Assembly: GCA_965248685.1 (NCBI GenBank)
Contig: CBDFKC010000003.1
Span: 744,001-808,000 of the forward strand
DNA length: 64,000 nucleotides
Source of the DNA: VYFG01 sp965248685
Lineage (GTDB): Bacteria > Pseudomonadota > Gammaproteobacteria > Arenicellales > Poriferihabitantaceae
Direction: 5' to 3'
The position numbers were made by a program, and so were the translations under genes. Under the pieces are notes generated by a model, which had not been told where the DNA came from, made no database searches, and saw only the letters and a list, made by a program, of their open reading frames with translations. Position 1 is the first letter of the stretch, and each line of letters starts with the position of its first letter. Positions 34,841 to 44,720 of this stretch are shown here, piece by piece.

Positions 34841-36313
34841 ATGATTGAAACGTATATACCCGAAGTGCTTAGCGAACAATTTACCATGCTGATTGGCGGG
34901 CAATCGGTGGTTGCATCCGACCAAGGGGCCCTGGATACCACCAACCCGGCTACTACCGAAAAAATAACCAGTTTCCCCAACGCAACCAGAGTGGATGTCG
35001 ACGCCGCGGTGGCAGCCGCTAGTAATGCCCAACCTGAATGGGCCGGACTCAATTTATTAGAGCGACAAAACCTCCTGAAACAAGTGGCGGATGTGCTGCG
35101 CCAAAATACCGAACAATGGGGGCAGCTCGATTGCCTGGAAAATGGCAATGTGTATTCGGCCATGAGTCAGGATGCGGCTGGTGGCGCCGGGGTGCTCGAT
35201 TACTTTATTGCCATCGCCAATGAAGTCAAAGGTGAAGCCACCCAACTGGATCATAATCTGCACTATACCCGGTGCGAACCCTTTGGCGTAGTTGCGCGAC
35301 TGCTACCGTTTAATCATCCGATTCAAAGTCTGGGATCGGCATTGGGTGCGCCTTTGTTAATGGGAAATACCCTGGTCTTGAAACCTTCTCCCCACACCTC
35401 TCTGTCGGCCCTCTCCTTTGGCGCGGCGATCAAGGATATCGTGCCCCCAGGGGTGATTAATGTGATTAGCGGGAGCAATGAGAATGTAGCGCTGAGATTG
35501 ATGCAGCATCCCGAGGTTCCCCGATTATCGGTAACCGGGAGTACCGAGGTCGGCCGATTAGCGCTGCGCGAGGGTGCCCAGCATCTCAAAACTATTACCC
35601 TGGAATTAGGCGGCAAAACCCCGATGATCATTTTCGACGATGCCGATATTGATCTCGCGGTGGATACCGCGGTTCGCGGAATGAATTTAAAGTGGCAGGG
35701 GCATTCCTGCAGCTCAACTTCCCGAGTGCTGGCCCACGCTTCCATATACCAAGCATTTGTTTCCCGACTCGCAACCCGATTTGAACAGGTAGTCGTCGGC
35801 GACCCTTTTGATATGCACAGCGAAATGGGACCAATCAGCCACCGGGATCAATTCAATAAAGTACGTAAATACATTAAATCCGGGCTACAACAGGGCGCGC
35901 GACTGGTATGCGGGGGTAAGCGACTCGCAGAAGGGTCGCTGGGAAAAGGTTATTTTATGACACCGGCGGTATTTGCTGAGGTAACCCCGTCAATGCGAAT
36001 CGCCCGGGAAGAAATATATGGACCAGTGATCTCTGTAATTGAGTGGCAGGACGAAGCCGAAGCGATTGCGATCGCAAATGATATCGACTATGGCCTGGCT
36101 GCGGTCATCATGACGACAAATCTTGATCGAGCTCATCGCACTGCGCATTTGCTACATGCCGGGTACGTCGAAATTAATGGTCCGGTATCGTTTGCGCTCG
36201 GATCACCATTCGGTGGCGTCAAGCATAGCGGTACAGGTCGAGAAGGAACGATCGAAGAGTTAATCAGCTATACCCAGACGAAATCGGTCAACGTGCAATT
36301 GCGCAAATCATAA
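34841..36313 (+). CDS. Aldehyde dehydrogenase, betaine-aldehyde dehydrogenase-like
   Basis: A 490-residue NAD(P)-dependent aldehyde dehydrogenase. The general-base glutamate is Glu255 in LELGGKTP and the catalytic cysteine is Cys290 in WQGHSCSSTSR. The ATG at 34841 was chosen over an in-frame start inside the BKACE gene; it lies 19 bases after the BKACE stop. Combined with the BetA-like gene 34 bases downstream, the likely reaction is betaine aldehyde to glycine betaine. 4-Guanidinobutyraldehyde from the AruI-like step is an alternative. Confidence 0.9.
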   Translation: MIETYIPEVLSEQFTMLIGGQSVVASDQGALDTTNPATTEKITSFPNATRVDVDAAVAAASNAQPEWAGLNLLERQNLLKQVADVLRQNTEQWGQLDCLENGNVYSAMSQDAAGGAGVLDYFIAIANEVKGEATQLDHNLHYTRCEPFGVVARLLPFNHPIQSLGSALGAPLLMGNTLVLKPSPHTSLSALSFGAAIKDIVPPGVINVISGSNENVALRLMQHPEVPRLSVTGSTEVGRLALREGAQHLKTITLELGGKTPMIIFDDADIDLAVDTAVRGMNLKWQGHSCSSTSRVLAHASIYQAFVSRLATRFEQVVVGDPFDMHSEMGPISHRDQFNKVRKYIKSGLQQGARLVCGGKRLAEGSLGKGYFMTPAVFAEVTPSMRIAREEIYGPVISVIEWQDEAEAIAIANDIDYGLAAVIMTTNLDRAHRTAHLLHAGYVEINGPVSFALGSPFGGVKHSGTGREGTIEELISYTQTKSVNVQLRKS

Positions 36314-36347
36314 CGAATTCATGTTTAGCGTTACTAAATAATTCAAG

Positions 36348-37943
36348 GTGAATACCACCGCTGCAGAATACGACACTATCGTGGTTGGCGCAGGCTCTGC
36401 TGGTTGCGTCATTGCCAATCGATTGAGCGCAGATCCGGCACGCTCGGTCCTGCTAATCGAAGCAGGCCCGGCTGAAGAAAACCTGTATATCAAAATGCCC
36501 ACGGCGTTTACCCATGCCATTCGGAGTAAACGCTATGACTGGGGTTACATGACCGAGTCGGAACCGCATATCAATAACCGGATAACCGACTGTCCCCGGG
36601 GCCGGGTGCTGGGCGGCTCCTCTTCGATCAATGCCATGGCATTTGTGCGAGGCCACCAGTGTGACTTCGATCGATGGGCATCAGCCCAGGGTATGGAAAA
36701 CTGGTCGTATCAAAAATGCCTACAATTTTTTAAAAAATTAGAGACCTTTAGTCAGGGGGCCGATGAATATCGGGGCGACAGTGGACCGGTAAATATTACC
36801 GCGCCACAATATTCTAATCCGCTGTTCGAAGTATTTGTTAAAGCCTGTGAACAAAGTGGATATCCCTGGTCGAAGGACACCAATGGAGCACGGCAAGAAG
36901 GATTTGGTTTGATGGAACAAACCATTCATAAAGGTAAACGGGTCAGCTGCGCCAACGCCTATCTGGACCCGATCAGGCAGCGCAAAAACCTGACGATCCT
37001 AAGTGATACATTAGCCCATCGGGTTTTGTTCGACGGAACAACTGCAACCGGCGTCGAAATTTCCCAACGTGGCGGTGTTCAAAAAATTAGCGCTGCCAGT
37101 GAAGTAATCGTCTGTTGTGGTGCGATAAATTCTCCCAAACTGCTAATGTTGTCTGGCATCGGTAATGCAGAAGAACTAACCAGGAACGGTATCGAGTTAT
37201 TGGTCGACCTTCCTGGTGTGGGAGCAAATTTGCAAGACCATATTGACGTCGACGTTAAGAACGAATGTCTCCAGCCCATTTCCACCACACCATATTTGCA
37301 ACCCCATCGCAAAGCCCTGCTGGGACTCCAATGGCTATTAACTAAAAAAGGCCTCGGTGCAACCAATCATTTTGAGGTGGCGGGCTATATCAATTCGGCG
37401 CCGGAAATCGAGCACCCAAATTTGCAGCTGGTGTTTATTCCATTGCTGGTGAATCATGATGGTAAGGCATATAACAAACGCCATGGTTTCCAAACTACGA
37501 TTAGCTTGTTACGCCCAAAAAGTATTGGCAAAGTCAGCCTGGCGAACGCCGACCCAGCGAGCAAGCCACGTATCCAATTTAACTATCTGGAACAACAACA
37601 GGATCTGATCGACTTGCGAGCAGGAATTAGGCTAACCCGTGAAATTCATCAGGCCGCGGCATTCAATTCCTACCTCGGGACCGAAGTTGCGCCTGGTAGC
37701 GACCAGGTGGATGACACTGATATCGACAACTTTATCCGCGATACCGTAAAGTCGACCTACCATCCTTCCTGCACCTGCAAAATGGGCTATGACCCAGCTG
37801 CGGTGGTAGATGCTGAGGGTAGGGTTCACGGAACCAGTCGATTACGGGTTATAGATGCGTCAATAATGCCGAGCATCACTAGCGGAAACCTTAACGCACC
37901 GACAATAATGATAGCAGAGAAGATTGTTAGCGGGATGGGGTAA
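36348..37943 (+). CDS. GMC oxidoreductase, choline dehydrogenase (BetA)-like
   Basis: A 531-residue GMC flavoprotein. The FAD motif is VVGAGSAGCVIANRLS; GRVLGGSSSINAM and the C-terminal TYHPSCTCKMGYD (catalytic histidine) and GNLNAPTIMIAEK are typical. By memory the overall sequence is close to BetA, which oxidises choline to betaine aldehyde. The start is a GTG at 36348 with AAGG just before it; no ATG is suitably placed. It follows BKACE and ALDH genes, making a three-gene operon. Confidence 0.87.
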   Translation: MNTTAAEYDTIVVGAGSAGCVIANRLSADPARSVLLIEAGPAEENLYIKMPTAFTHAIRSKRYDWGYMTESEPHINNRITDCPRGRVLGGSSSINAMAFVRGHQCDFDRWASAQGMENWSYQKCLQFFKKLETFSQGADEYRGDSGPVNITAPQYSNPLFEVFVKACEQSGYPWSKDTNGARQEGFGLMEQTIHKGKRVSCANAYLDPIRQRKNLTILSDTLAHRVLFDGTTATGVEISQRGGVQKISAASEVIVCCGAINSPKLLMLSGIGNAEELTRNGIELLVDLPGVGANLQDHIDVDVKNECLQPISTTPYLQPHRKALLGLQWLLTKKGLGATNHFEVAGYINSAPEIEHPNLQLVFIPLLVNHDGKAYNKRHGFQTTISLLRPKSIGKVSLANADPASKPRIQFNYLEQQQDLIDLRAGIRLTREIHQAAAFNSYLGTEVAPGSDQVDDTDIDNFIRDTVKSTYHPSCTCKMGYDPAAVVDAEGRVHGTSRLRVIDASIMPSITSGNLNAPTIMIAEKIVSGMG

Positions 37944-37988
37944 ATACAAAGAGCCACTGAACAACACACGAGGTTTCGAACAAAACGA

Positions 37989-38870
37989 TTAATTTAAACG
38001 CGCTTTGGCGATCGGTTCCGCGGCCACAATCCTGCTGACAAATTCTTCAATTTGCTTTAGCACATATTGATCGACCCCGGTCTGATACCCATTTTCATGT
38101 AAATACTCGACCACCGTGCTGGTTGATACATTGCCCTTGGCTCCTGGTGCATAAGGGCAGCCACCAAGTCCGCCAATGGCAGAATCAAAGGTACGCAGAC
38201 CTTTTTCCAGACTTACTGCGATATTCTCCAGGGCTTTGTTGCCGGTGTCATGGTAATGCCCCGCTAACTTAGTGGCATCGGCTACCTGTAGTACCTGGTC
38301 CAACATCGCACCGATACTATGGGGTTCGCCGCTACCAATAGTGTCTCCCAGGGATACTTCATAACAGCCGAGCTCGAGCAATTTCCCGGTTAAGTCCGCC
38401 ACCGTTTCCGGTTTCACCTTACCCTCATAAGGACAATCGACAACACAGGAAATATATCCCCGTACCGGCGTACCATCCTGTTTAGCCAGTTTAATTACAG
38501 GAACAAACCGATCAAAACTTTCCGCTATGCTGCAATTGATATTTTTCTGACTAAAACTTTCTGAAGCGGCGGCAAAAATCGCGACTTCACTGGCCCCGGC
38601 TTTATGCGCGAATTGGTAGCCCATGCGGTTAGGCGTCAGGACGGCATAACTGACCCCGGGTTTACGAACGATGCCTCCCATAACCACTGGGGCATCCTTC
38701 ATTTGCGGTACCCATTTGGGCGATACAAAACTGGTAACTTCGATCTTGCTGAATCCGGCATCGGATAACTGGTTTACCAGGGAAATTTTATCCTCGGAAG
38801 AAATTTTCGCTTTCTCATTCTGCAGTCCATCCCGCGGACCTACCTCAAAAATTTGTACGTATTCAGACAT
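37989..38870 (-). CDS. liuE: Hydroxymethylglutaryl-CoA lyase
   Basis: A 293-residue TIM-barrel lyase cleaving HMG-CoA to acetyl-CoA and acetoacetate, the last step of leucine breakdown. EVGPRDGLQNE is at residues 9-19, GDTIGSGEP and HYHDTGNKALEN carry metal ligands, and GGLGGCPYAPGAKGN contains the active-site cysteine. The ATG at 38870 was chosen over a start 20 codons upstream because it matches the family N-terminus. It overlaps the MCC alpha stop by 8 bases and is last in the liu operon. Confidence 0.95.
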   Translation of the reverse strand: MSEYVQIFEVGPRDGLQNEKAKISSEDKISLVNQLSDAGFSKIEVTSFVSPKWVPQMKDAPVVMGGIVRKPGVSYAVLTPNRMGYQFAHKAGASEVAIFAAASESFSQKNINCSIAESFDRFVPVIKLAKQDGTPVRGYISCVVDCPYEGKVKPETVADLTGKLLELGCYEVSLGDTIGSGEPHSIGAMLDQVLQVADATKLAGHYHDTGNKALENIAVSLEKGLRTFDSAIGGLGGCPYAPGAKGNVSTSTVVEYLHENGYQTGVDQYVLKQIEEFVSRIVAAEPIAKARLN

Positions 38871-40866
38871 TTGATTTTTCTTCGGACATAAGGGAAAGTA
38901 ATACGGCGCCGGCATCGACCTGATCGCCAACAGATACTAAAAGTTCTTCGATGGATCCGGCCCTAACCGCTTTAAGGGTATGTTCCATTTTCATTGCTTC
39001 CATAATAATCAGGGTATCGTCCGGCATCACTGAATCTCCAGGTTTAATTGCGATGTTAATAATGCTGCCTGGCATCGGCGCGACCACCAGATTCCCATCC
39101 ATGCTTTCGTCTGCCGCAGCTTCAAGGGGGTCTTCGAACAACAATTGAAAACTTTGGTTGTCGCAGAACACCTCCAATAAGTGATTGCGATAAAACCAGC
39201 CAATCCTGGACGAATTCCCATCAATCCTAACTCGACATTGATTGTCAGAGAGCTCCAGAATTTCCACTTCATGGGTCGTGTCATTGACAATCACCTTTGC
39301 GATTGAAGAATCCCGAGCTTCAAGCGTAGTCTCCACCTGCTGATCTTGATAACTGATTTGACGCGAAAAGCTTGCCGTACCCCAGCTCCGCCAATTGCTC
39401 AAGCTGAGCCAGGGATTCGTATACTCGGTTGACGATGTTCGCTGGTCGAGCATACCAGCAAGATGCAAAGTGGCCAGAATAAACACTTTATCTGGCGCTT
39501 CTGTGGGACCCCTTAGAAAATCATCATGCTGCTCAATCAACCCGGTTTCAACGTCACCAGAAACAAACTGTGGCAACGCCGACAGTCTGCCAAGGAATCC
39601 AAGATTGGTGGTGCACCCGGCGATCCGGGAATTGCCCAGTGCCCGGGTCAGCTGGGTCAGGGCCGTGGCTCGATCCGGCCCGTGTACAATCATTTTGGCG
39701 ATCATCGGGTCATAGAAAGGGGATATCGTGTCGCCTTGTCTGACCCCGGTATCGATTCGCGATGATTTGTCTAACTGCATGTAGTCCAGTGTTCCGGTAG
39801 CTGGCAGGAAGCCATTGTCAGTATCTTCGGCATAGATTCGGGCTTCGAAGGAATGACCCTGCAATGAAATATCCTGTTGGCCAAGTGGTAATGGCTGTCC
39901 AGCGGCGATCTCGATCTGCCATTTGACCAGATCAATTCCAGTGACTGATTCGGTAACCGGATGTTCCACCTGGAGCCGGGTGTTCATCTCCATAAAGTAA
40001 AATCTATCCGGACGTAAACCATCCGACACGTCGACGATAAATTCAACGGTGCCAGCTCCCACATAATTAACCGCGGAAGCTGCCTGCACCGCGGCCTGGC
40101 CCATGGCCAGACGCATCTCTGCTGTCATACCTGGCGCCGGCGCTTCTTCAATTACTTTCTGGTGGCGGCGTTGCAACGAGCAGTCCCGTTCAAACAGGTG
40201 CACGACATTGCCATGGCGGTCGCCAAATACCTGAATTTCAATATGCCGCGGCAGTCCTACGTATTTCTCAACCAGGACCCGGTCATCGCCAAAGCTCGCG
40301 CCGCCTTCGCGCTGGGCACCGGCCAATGCCTGTTCAAAGTCAGAAGCCGATTCGACTTTCCGCATACCCTTGCCTCCGCCACCAGCCCGCGCCTTGATCA
40401 ATACCGGATATCCGAGCTGATCCGCCTGGGTGGCTAGAAACGCCGCATTCTGATTGTCTCCGTGATAACCCGGAACCACTGGGACTCCAGACTGCTCCAT
40501 CAGTTTTTTGGCAGCGTCTTTGAGACCCATTGCCTCAATGGATTCCGCGTCAGGCCCGATAAAAATAATCTCGGCAGACTGACAGGCTCGCACAAAGGCC
40601 CCATTTTCAGAGAGAAATCCGTAACCGGGATGTATGGCATCGGCGCCAGTTTCCTGGGCCGCTTGGATAATACGCTCGATATTCAGATAACTTTTTGCGG
40701 ATGCCGCTGGACCGATGGCTACCGCTTGATCTGCCATAGAGACATGCATGGCGTCGCGGTCCGGATCGGCGTAAACCGCCACCGACCCGATACCCATTTG
40801 ATTCAGGGTCCTGATGATACGACAGGCAATTTCACCGCGATTAGCGATTAGAACTTTTTTGATCAT
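38863..40866 (-). CDS. liuD: Methylcrotonyl-CoA carboxylase, biotin-containing alpha subunit
   Basis: A 667-residue subunit with a biotin carboxylase domain (ATP-grasp, GGGGKGMRKV, then CSLQRRHQKVIEEAP) and a biotin carboxyl-carrier domain at the C-terminus, where IMEAMKMEHTL holds the biotin lysine at residue 626. Propionyl- and acetyl-CoA carboxylase alphas are similar; the neighbouring isovaleryl-CoA dehydrogenase and HMG-CoA lyase identify it as MCC. It lies 8 bases after the beta-subunit gene. Confidence 0.95.
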   Translation of the reverse strand: MIKKVLIANRGEIACRIIRTLNQMGIGSVAVYADPDRDAMHVSMADQAVAIGPAASAKSYLNIERIIQAAQETGADAIHPGYGFLSENGAFVRACQSAEIIFIGPDAESIEAMGLKDAAKKLMEQSGVPVVPGYHGDNQNAAFLATQADQLGYPVLIKARAGGGGKGMRKVESASDFEQALAGAQREGGASFGDDRVLVEKYVGLPRHIEIQVFGDRHGNVVHLFERDCSLQRRHQKVIEEAPAPGMTAEMRLAMGQAAVQAASAVNYVGAGTVEFIVDVSDGLRPDRFYFMEMNTRLQVEHPVTESVTGIDLVKWQIEIAAGQPLPLGQQDISLQGHSFEARIYAEDTDNGFLPATGTLDYMQLDKSSRIDTGVRQGDTISPFYDPMIAKMIVHGPDRATALTQLTRALGNSRIAGCTTNLGFLGRLSALPQFVSGDVETGLIEQHDDFLRGPTEAPDKVFILATLHLAGMLDQRTSSTEYTNPWLSLSNWRSWGTASFSRQISYQDQQVETTLEARDSSIAKVIVNDTTHEVEILELSDNQCRVRIDGNSSRIGWFYRNHLLEVFCDNQSFQLLFEDPLEAAADESMDGNLVVAPMPGSIINIAIKPGDSVMPDDTLIIMEAMKMEHTLKAVRAGSIEELLVSVGDQVDAGAVLLSLMSEEKSNV

Positions 40867-40874
40867 AGCGTGAC

Positions 40875-42482
40875 TTACATTCGGAACAGGCCGAACCGGG
40901 TATCTCCGATTGGAGCATTTAGACTGGCTGCCAGAGACAGACCCAATACCGCACGAGATTCTGCCGGGTCGATAATTCCGTCATCCCAAAGTCTGGCTGA
41001 GGCATACAGCGGATGTCCTTGGTGTTCAAACTGATCGACAATCGGCTGTTTAAACGCCAACTCCTCGTCGTCGGACCAACTGCCGCCTTTGCGTTCGATA
41101 CCGTCTCTTCGCACCGTGGCCAATACTCCGGCGGCCTGTTCGCCGCCCATGACACTGATGCGGCTGTTAGGCCAACTCCAGAGAAAGCGAGGATCATAGG
41201 CGCGTCCACACATGCCATAGTTTCCCGCGCCAAAACTACCCCCGATAATCATGGTGTGTTTGGGTACCTGGGCTGTCGCCACCGCAGCTACCAATTTGGC
41301 GCCATCTTTGGCGATGCCGCCGGATTCGTACTTCTGTCCGACCATAAAGCCGGTAATGTTCTGCAAAAACAATAACGGAATTTTGCGTTGGCAGCAGAGC
41401 TCGACGAAGTGGGTTCCCTTTAATGCTGACTCGGAAAACAGAACCCCATTATTGGCGATGATTCCAATTGGAATGCCATGCAGATGACTAAAACCACATA
41501 CCAGGGTTTCGCCGTAGCGGGCTTTAAATTCATCCAGGCGGGAACCGTCTACCAGGCGGGCGATAACTTCTCGAACGTCGTACGGCTGGCGAGAATCAGC
41601 AGGAATGATGCCGGCTAATTCTACTGGATCGTACAACGGGGATTCAATCTCTGCTAACACAACCGATTTAGCAATGGATCGATTTAGATTGGCGATGGCG
41701 CGTCGCGCCAGAGCAAGGGCATGGACATCATCCTCCGCGAGATGATCTGACACGCCTGATAAACGGGTATGCACATCAGCGCCCCCCAATGCTTCCGCAC
41801 TGACCACCTCACCGGTCGCGGCCTTAACCAGGGGCGGACCGGCCAGGAATATGGTGCCCTGATCGCGCACGATTATAGATTCGTCGGACATCGCGGGTAC
41901 ATAGGCGCCCCCGGCGGTACAGGAACCCATCACTACGGCAATCTGGGCAATTCCTTTGGCCGACATGTTTGCCTGGTTAAAGAATATCCTGCCAAAGTGA
42001 TCACGATCTGGGAATACTTCGTCCTGATTAGGTAGGTTGGCGCCGCCGGAGTCCACCAGATAAACACAAGGTAAATGATTGGCCTCAGCGATTTCCTGGG
42101 CTCGTAAATGTTTCTTTACGGTCATCGGGTAGTAGGTACCCCCTTTCACCGTGGCATCGTTGCAAACCACCATGCATTGCTGGCCTTGAATGGTTCCCAC
42201 CCCGGTAATCAGTCCCGCTCCCGGGGCGTCGCCATCGTACATGTCATGGGCGGCAAATAAGCCAGTTTCGAGGAAAGGGGATCCAGGATCAAGCAGTTGG
42301 CTAATCCGTTCCCGGGGCAGCATTTTGCCGCGTTTGATATGACGTTCTCTGGACGCCTGATTGCCGCCCTGGAGCGCTACATCGGCGGCGCTCTGAGTGA
42401 CTGCTATGGCCTCCTGCATGGCCTTAACGTTGTCGCCGAAGGACGCGGAGTTTGATGAAATTCTTGTCTTAATAACGCTCAT
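40875..42482 (-). CDS. liuB: Methylcrotonyl-CoA carboxylase, carboxyltransferase beta subunit
   Basis: A 535-residue carboxyltransferase that moves CO2 from biotin to 3-methylcrotonyl-CoA. MLPRERISQLLDPGSPFLE, GTIFLAGPPLVKAATGE, and MGGEQAAGVLATVRRD are typical of the MCC beta group. The ATG at 42482 was chosen; a TTG-started frame ten codons longer would overlap the dehydrogenase gene. It sits between isovaleryl-CoA dehydrogenase and the alpha subunit. Confidence 0.95.
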   Translation of the reverse strand: MSVIKTRISSNSASFGDNVKAMQEAIAVTQSAADVALQGGNQASRERHIKRGKMLPRERISQLLDPGSPFLETGLFAAHDMYDGDAPGAGLITGVGTIQGQQCMVVCNDATVKGGTYYPMTVKKHLRAQEIAEANHLPCVYLVDSGGANLPNQDEVFPDRDHFGRIFFNQANMSAKGIAQIAVVMGSCTAGGAYVPAMSDESIIVRDQGTIFLAGPPLVKAATGEVVSAEALGGADVHTRLSGVSDHLAEDDVHALALARRAIANLNRSIAKSVVLAEIESPLYDPVELAGIIPADSRQPYDVREVIARLVDGSRLDEFKARYGETLVCGFSHLHGIPIGIIANNGVLFSESALKGTHFVELCCQRKIPLLFLQNITGFMVGQKYESGGIAKDGAKLVAAVATAQVPKHTMIIGGSFGAGNYGMCGRAYDPRFLWSWPNSRISVMGGEQAAGVLATVRRDGIERKGGSWSDDEELAFKQPIVDQFEHQGHPLYASARLWDDGIIDPAESRAVLGLSLAASLNAPIGDTRFGLFRM

Positions 42483-42495
42483 TTTGTAAGGATAA

Positions 42496-43659
42496 CTATA
42501 TCGTCTCCTCAAACAATTCCCGACCGATCAACATCCGGCGCACTTCACTGGTTCCTGCGCCGATCTCATACAGTTTGGCATCCCGCAATAACCGCCCGGT
42601 GGCATAATCATTGATATAACCATTTCCCCCCAGGGCCTGGATCGCTTCGAGTGCCATCGCGGTGGTTTTTTCCGCGGTATAGAGAATGCATCCAGCAGCG
42701 TCCTTGCGGGTGGTTTCGCCGCGGTCGCAGGCGCTGGCAACCATATAGACGTAGGACCGACAGGCATTCATAGTGGTATACATATCCGCCAGCTTGCCCT
42801 GCATTAATTGAAAGCTGCCGATGGGTTCGCCAAACTGTTTGCGTTCGTGAATATATGGAACCACGACGTCCATACAGGCCGCCATAATGCCCAGGGGACC
42901 CCCGGACAGGGTCACCCGTTCGGTATCGAGACCCGACATCAGTACGCTGACCCCGTGGCCCTCTTCACCAAGCACGTTTTGTACCGGCACTTCGCAGTCG
43001 TTAAACACCAGCTCGCAGGTGTTTGAGCCCCGCATCCCCAGTTTGTCGAGTTTCTGGGTGGTGCTGAATCCGGTAAAACCCTTTTCCACGATAAACGCGG
43101 TGATTCCCCGAGACCCTGCCGCCGGATCGGTCTTGGCATAGATAACCAGCGTATTGGCATCGGGACCATTGGTTATCCACATTTTGTTGCCGTTTAACAG
43201 GTAGTGATCCCCCTTTTTCTCGGCGCGTAATTGCATTGATACAACATCCGAGCCGGAACCTGGTTCTGACATCGCGAGAGCACCAACATGCTCACCGATG
43301 CAGAGTTTCGGCAGATATTTCGATTTTTGTTCCATACTGCCATTACGCCGAATCTGATTAACGCAAAGATTCGAATGGGCTGCATAGGACAAACCGACAG
43401 AAGCCGACGCCCGGCTGATTTCTTCGATGGCGATGGCGTGGGCAAGATAACCCATACCAGAGCCGCCAAATTCAGGCTCTGCGGTGATACCCAACAATCC
43501 CAGTTCACCGAGTCGCCGCCAAAGTGGCATCGGAAAATTATTGGTTTTGTCGACCTCGGCGGCGAGGGGGGCAATTTCCTCCTGGGAAAAGCGATACACC
43601 ATTTCTCGCAATGCGTCGATTTCTTCGCCCAGGGCAAAGTTCATGGAGGCGTTAAACAT
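42496..43659 (-). CDS. liuA: Isovaleryl-CoA dehydrogenase
   Basis: A 387-residue acyl-CoA dehydrogenase oxidising isovaleryl-CoA to 3-methylcrotonyl-CoA. The catalytic base is Glu247 in SGLDTERVTLSGGPLG, the position special to IVD; the usual C-terminal site is taken by GAGTSEVRRMLIGRE. MSEPGSGSDVVSM and KMWITNGPDA are the family motifs. It heads the operon IVD-MCC beta-MCC alpha-HMG lyase. An in-frame ATG five codons in (MNFALGEE) is an alternative start. Confidence 0.95.
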   Translation of the reverse strand: MFNASMNFALGEEIDALREMVYRFSQEEIAPLAAEVDKTNNFPMPLWRRLGELGLLGITAEPEFGGSGMGYLAHAIAIEEISRASASVGLSYAAHSNLCVNQIRRNGSMEQKSKYLPKLCIGEHVGALAMSEPGSGSDVVSMQLRAEKKGDHYLLNGNKMWITNGPDANTLVIYAKTDPAAGSRGITAFIVEKGFTGFSTTQKLDKLGMRGSNTCELVFNDCEVPVQNVLGEEGHGVSVLMSGLDTERVTLSGGPLGIMAACMDVVVPYIHERKQFGEPIGSFQLMQGKLADMYTTMNACRSYVYMVASACDRGETTRKDAAGCILYTAEKTTAMALEAIQALGGNGYINDYATGRLLRDAKLYEIGAGTSEVRRMLIGRELFEETI

Positions 43660-44103
43660 GGATGATCCCTAACTTTGTGATAGTCGATTATATGCCGGTA
43701 TGGCAATGTCGTCATTGTTAGGTTGAGGTTGGAGGCCCTCAATACAACCGATACCCGTATATATTCGCCAGGATTTCTGTTTGAAAGATATTTGGTGCTT
43801 TTATACTGTAAAACTCCATTGAAACCAGTTGTAATTGTGGAATGCCGCGATGAGGTATATGCTCCCATTGATACCGATGTAAATTTTTGGCAATTGACGG
43901 TGCGTGGTGTTATTAGGGCAGCAAGCACTAATCCGCGTAGCGCGGCTATAGACACTTGCTAAACCTACTGAGAAACTTGGTAAGGTATTTACCAAAGCCG
44001 AGAAATAGTTTTGTAAAGGACCGTACTTTGGGGGTGAAAATTGTTCGAGAGATCTGGATGACCTGCGAGAATCAAGAAAATAAATATGCTGCTAGGAGAA
44101 AAT
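43660..44103. other. Intergenic region between the liu operon and the thiol dioxygenase gene, with inverted repeats
   Basis: No gene is convincing in these 444 bases. An inverted repeat of AGCAAG (43920-43925) with CTTGCT (43955-43960) encloses a CCGCG-TAG-CGCGG hairpin (43933-43945). A second, TTGAGG/CCTCAA, lies near 43723-43742. The region must hold the promoter for isovaleryl-CoA dehydrogenase (reverse) and for the dioxygenase (forward). A TATAAT on the reverse strand at 43692-43687 is a possible -10 box, without a good -35. Confidence 0.4.
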
Positions 44104-44676
44104 ATGTCTAACTACTCACTTGATCAATTTGTCGGAGAATGCCGCGAGGTTATCAATGGCAATTATCTACCGGCGGTCAGCGTCGAGAAAATCGTTCCGT
44201 TAATGTACAAGCTCTTGTCTGGGGATAAGAGTTTTTTCAAGCCAGAACATTTTCAATCTGACCCCGATCACTATGCGCGCAACGCGATTTTTATTGACGA
44301 CGATAATCTAATGAGTCTGTATGCCTTGGTGTGGCAGCCAGGACAGTGGACACCTATCCATGATCATGGCACCTGGGGCGTTGTAGGCGTGCATGAGGGA
44401 GTACTAGAGGAATATGGTTTTATGCGCTCAGATACTCAGACCGGTGCTGAGTTAGACAATATCGATCTGGTCCAGGGTGGCGTGATCTTACTGCCACCTT
44501 CTTCAGTTACCAGCTTTGTACCGAACCCGGATCATATCCACGTTACCGGCAACCCCAGTCCAGATAAGCGGATAGTTTCGTTACATCTTTACGGTAACGC
44601 AATGGCTGGCTTCCATGTGTATGACCGTAAAGCACGAAGCCGGAAATGGGTTGAGGTGAGTCACAATGAAAGTTGA
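44104..44676 (+). CDS. Cupin thiol dioxygenase (cysteine dioxygenase type I family)
   Basis: A 190-residue cupin. Iron ligands are His86 and His88 in WTPIHDHGTWGVV and a third histidine in DHIHVTGN (144-146). This is the pattern of cysteine dioxygenase and mercaptopropionate dioxygenase, which add O2 to a thiol to make a sulfinate. Which thiol is used is not visible. The ATG at 44104 was chosen because AGGAG precedes it; an in-frame ATG six codons upstream has no such site. Confidence 0.85.
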   Translation: MSNYSLDQFVGECREVINGNYLPAVSVEKIVPLMYKLLSGDKSFFKPEHFQSDPDHYARNAIFIDDDNLMSLYALVWQPGQWTPIHDHGTWGVVGVHEGVLEEYGFMRSDTQTGAELDNIDLVQGGVILLPPSSVTSFVPNPDHIHVTGNPSPDKRIVSLHLYGNAMAGFHVYDRKARSRKWVEVSHNES

Positions 44677-44720
44677 TCTAAGAAACTGTCATTTATCTCA
44701 ATCTTGACCATTTCGACCGA

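Noticed and set aside
43666..43724. CCTAAC/GTTAGG pair 60 bases apart upstream of isovaleryl-CoA dehydrogenase, resembling attC
   Set aside because: Inner arms pair poorly, and the gene belongs to a conserved operon, so a promoter or operator is more likely than a cassette border.
43723..43962. 79-codon forward frame and overlapping 64-codon reverse frame
   Set aside because: Non-ATG start for the forward one, no ribosome-binding site, and both overlie inverted repeats and a promoter region.
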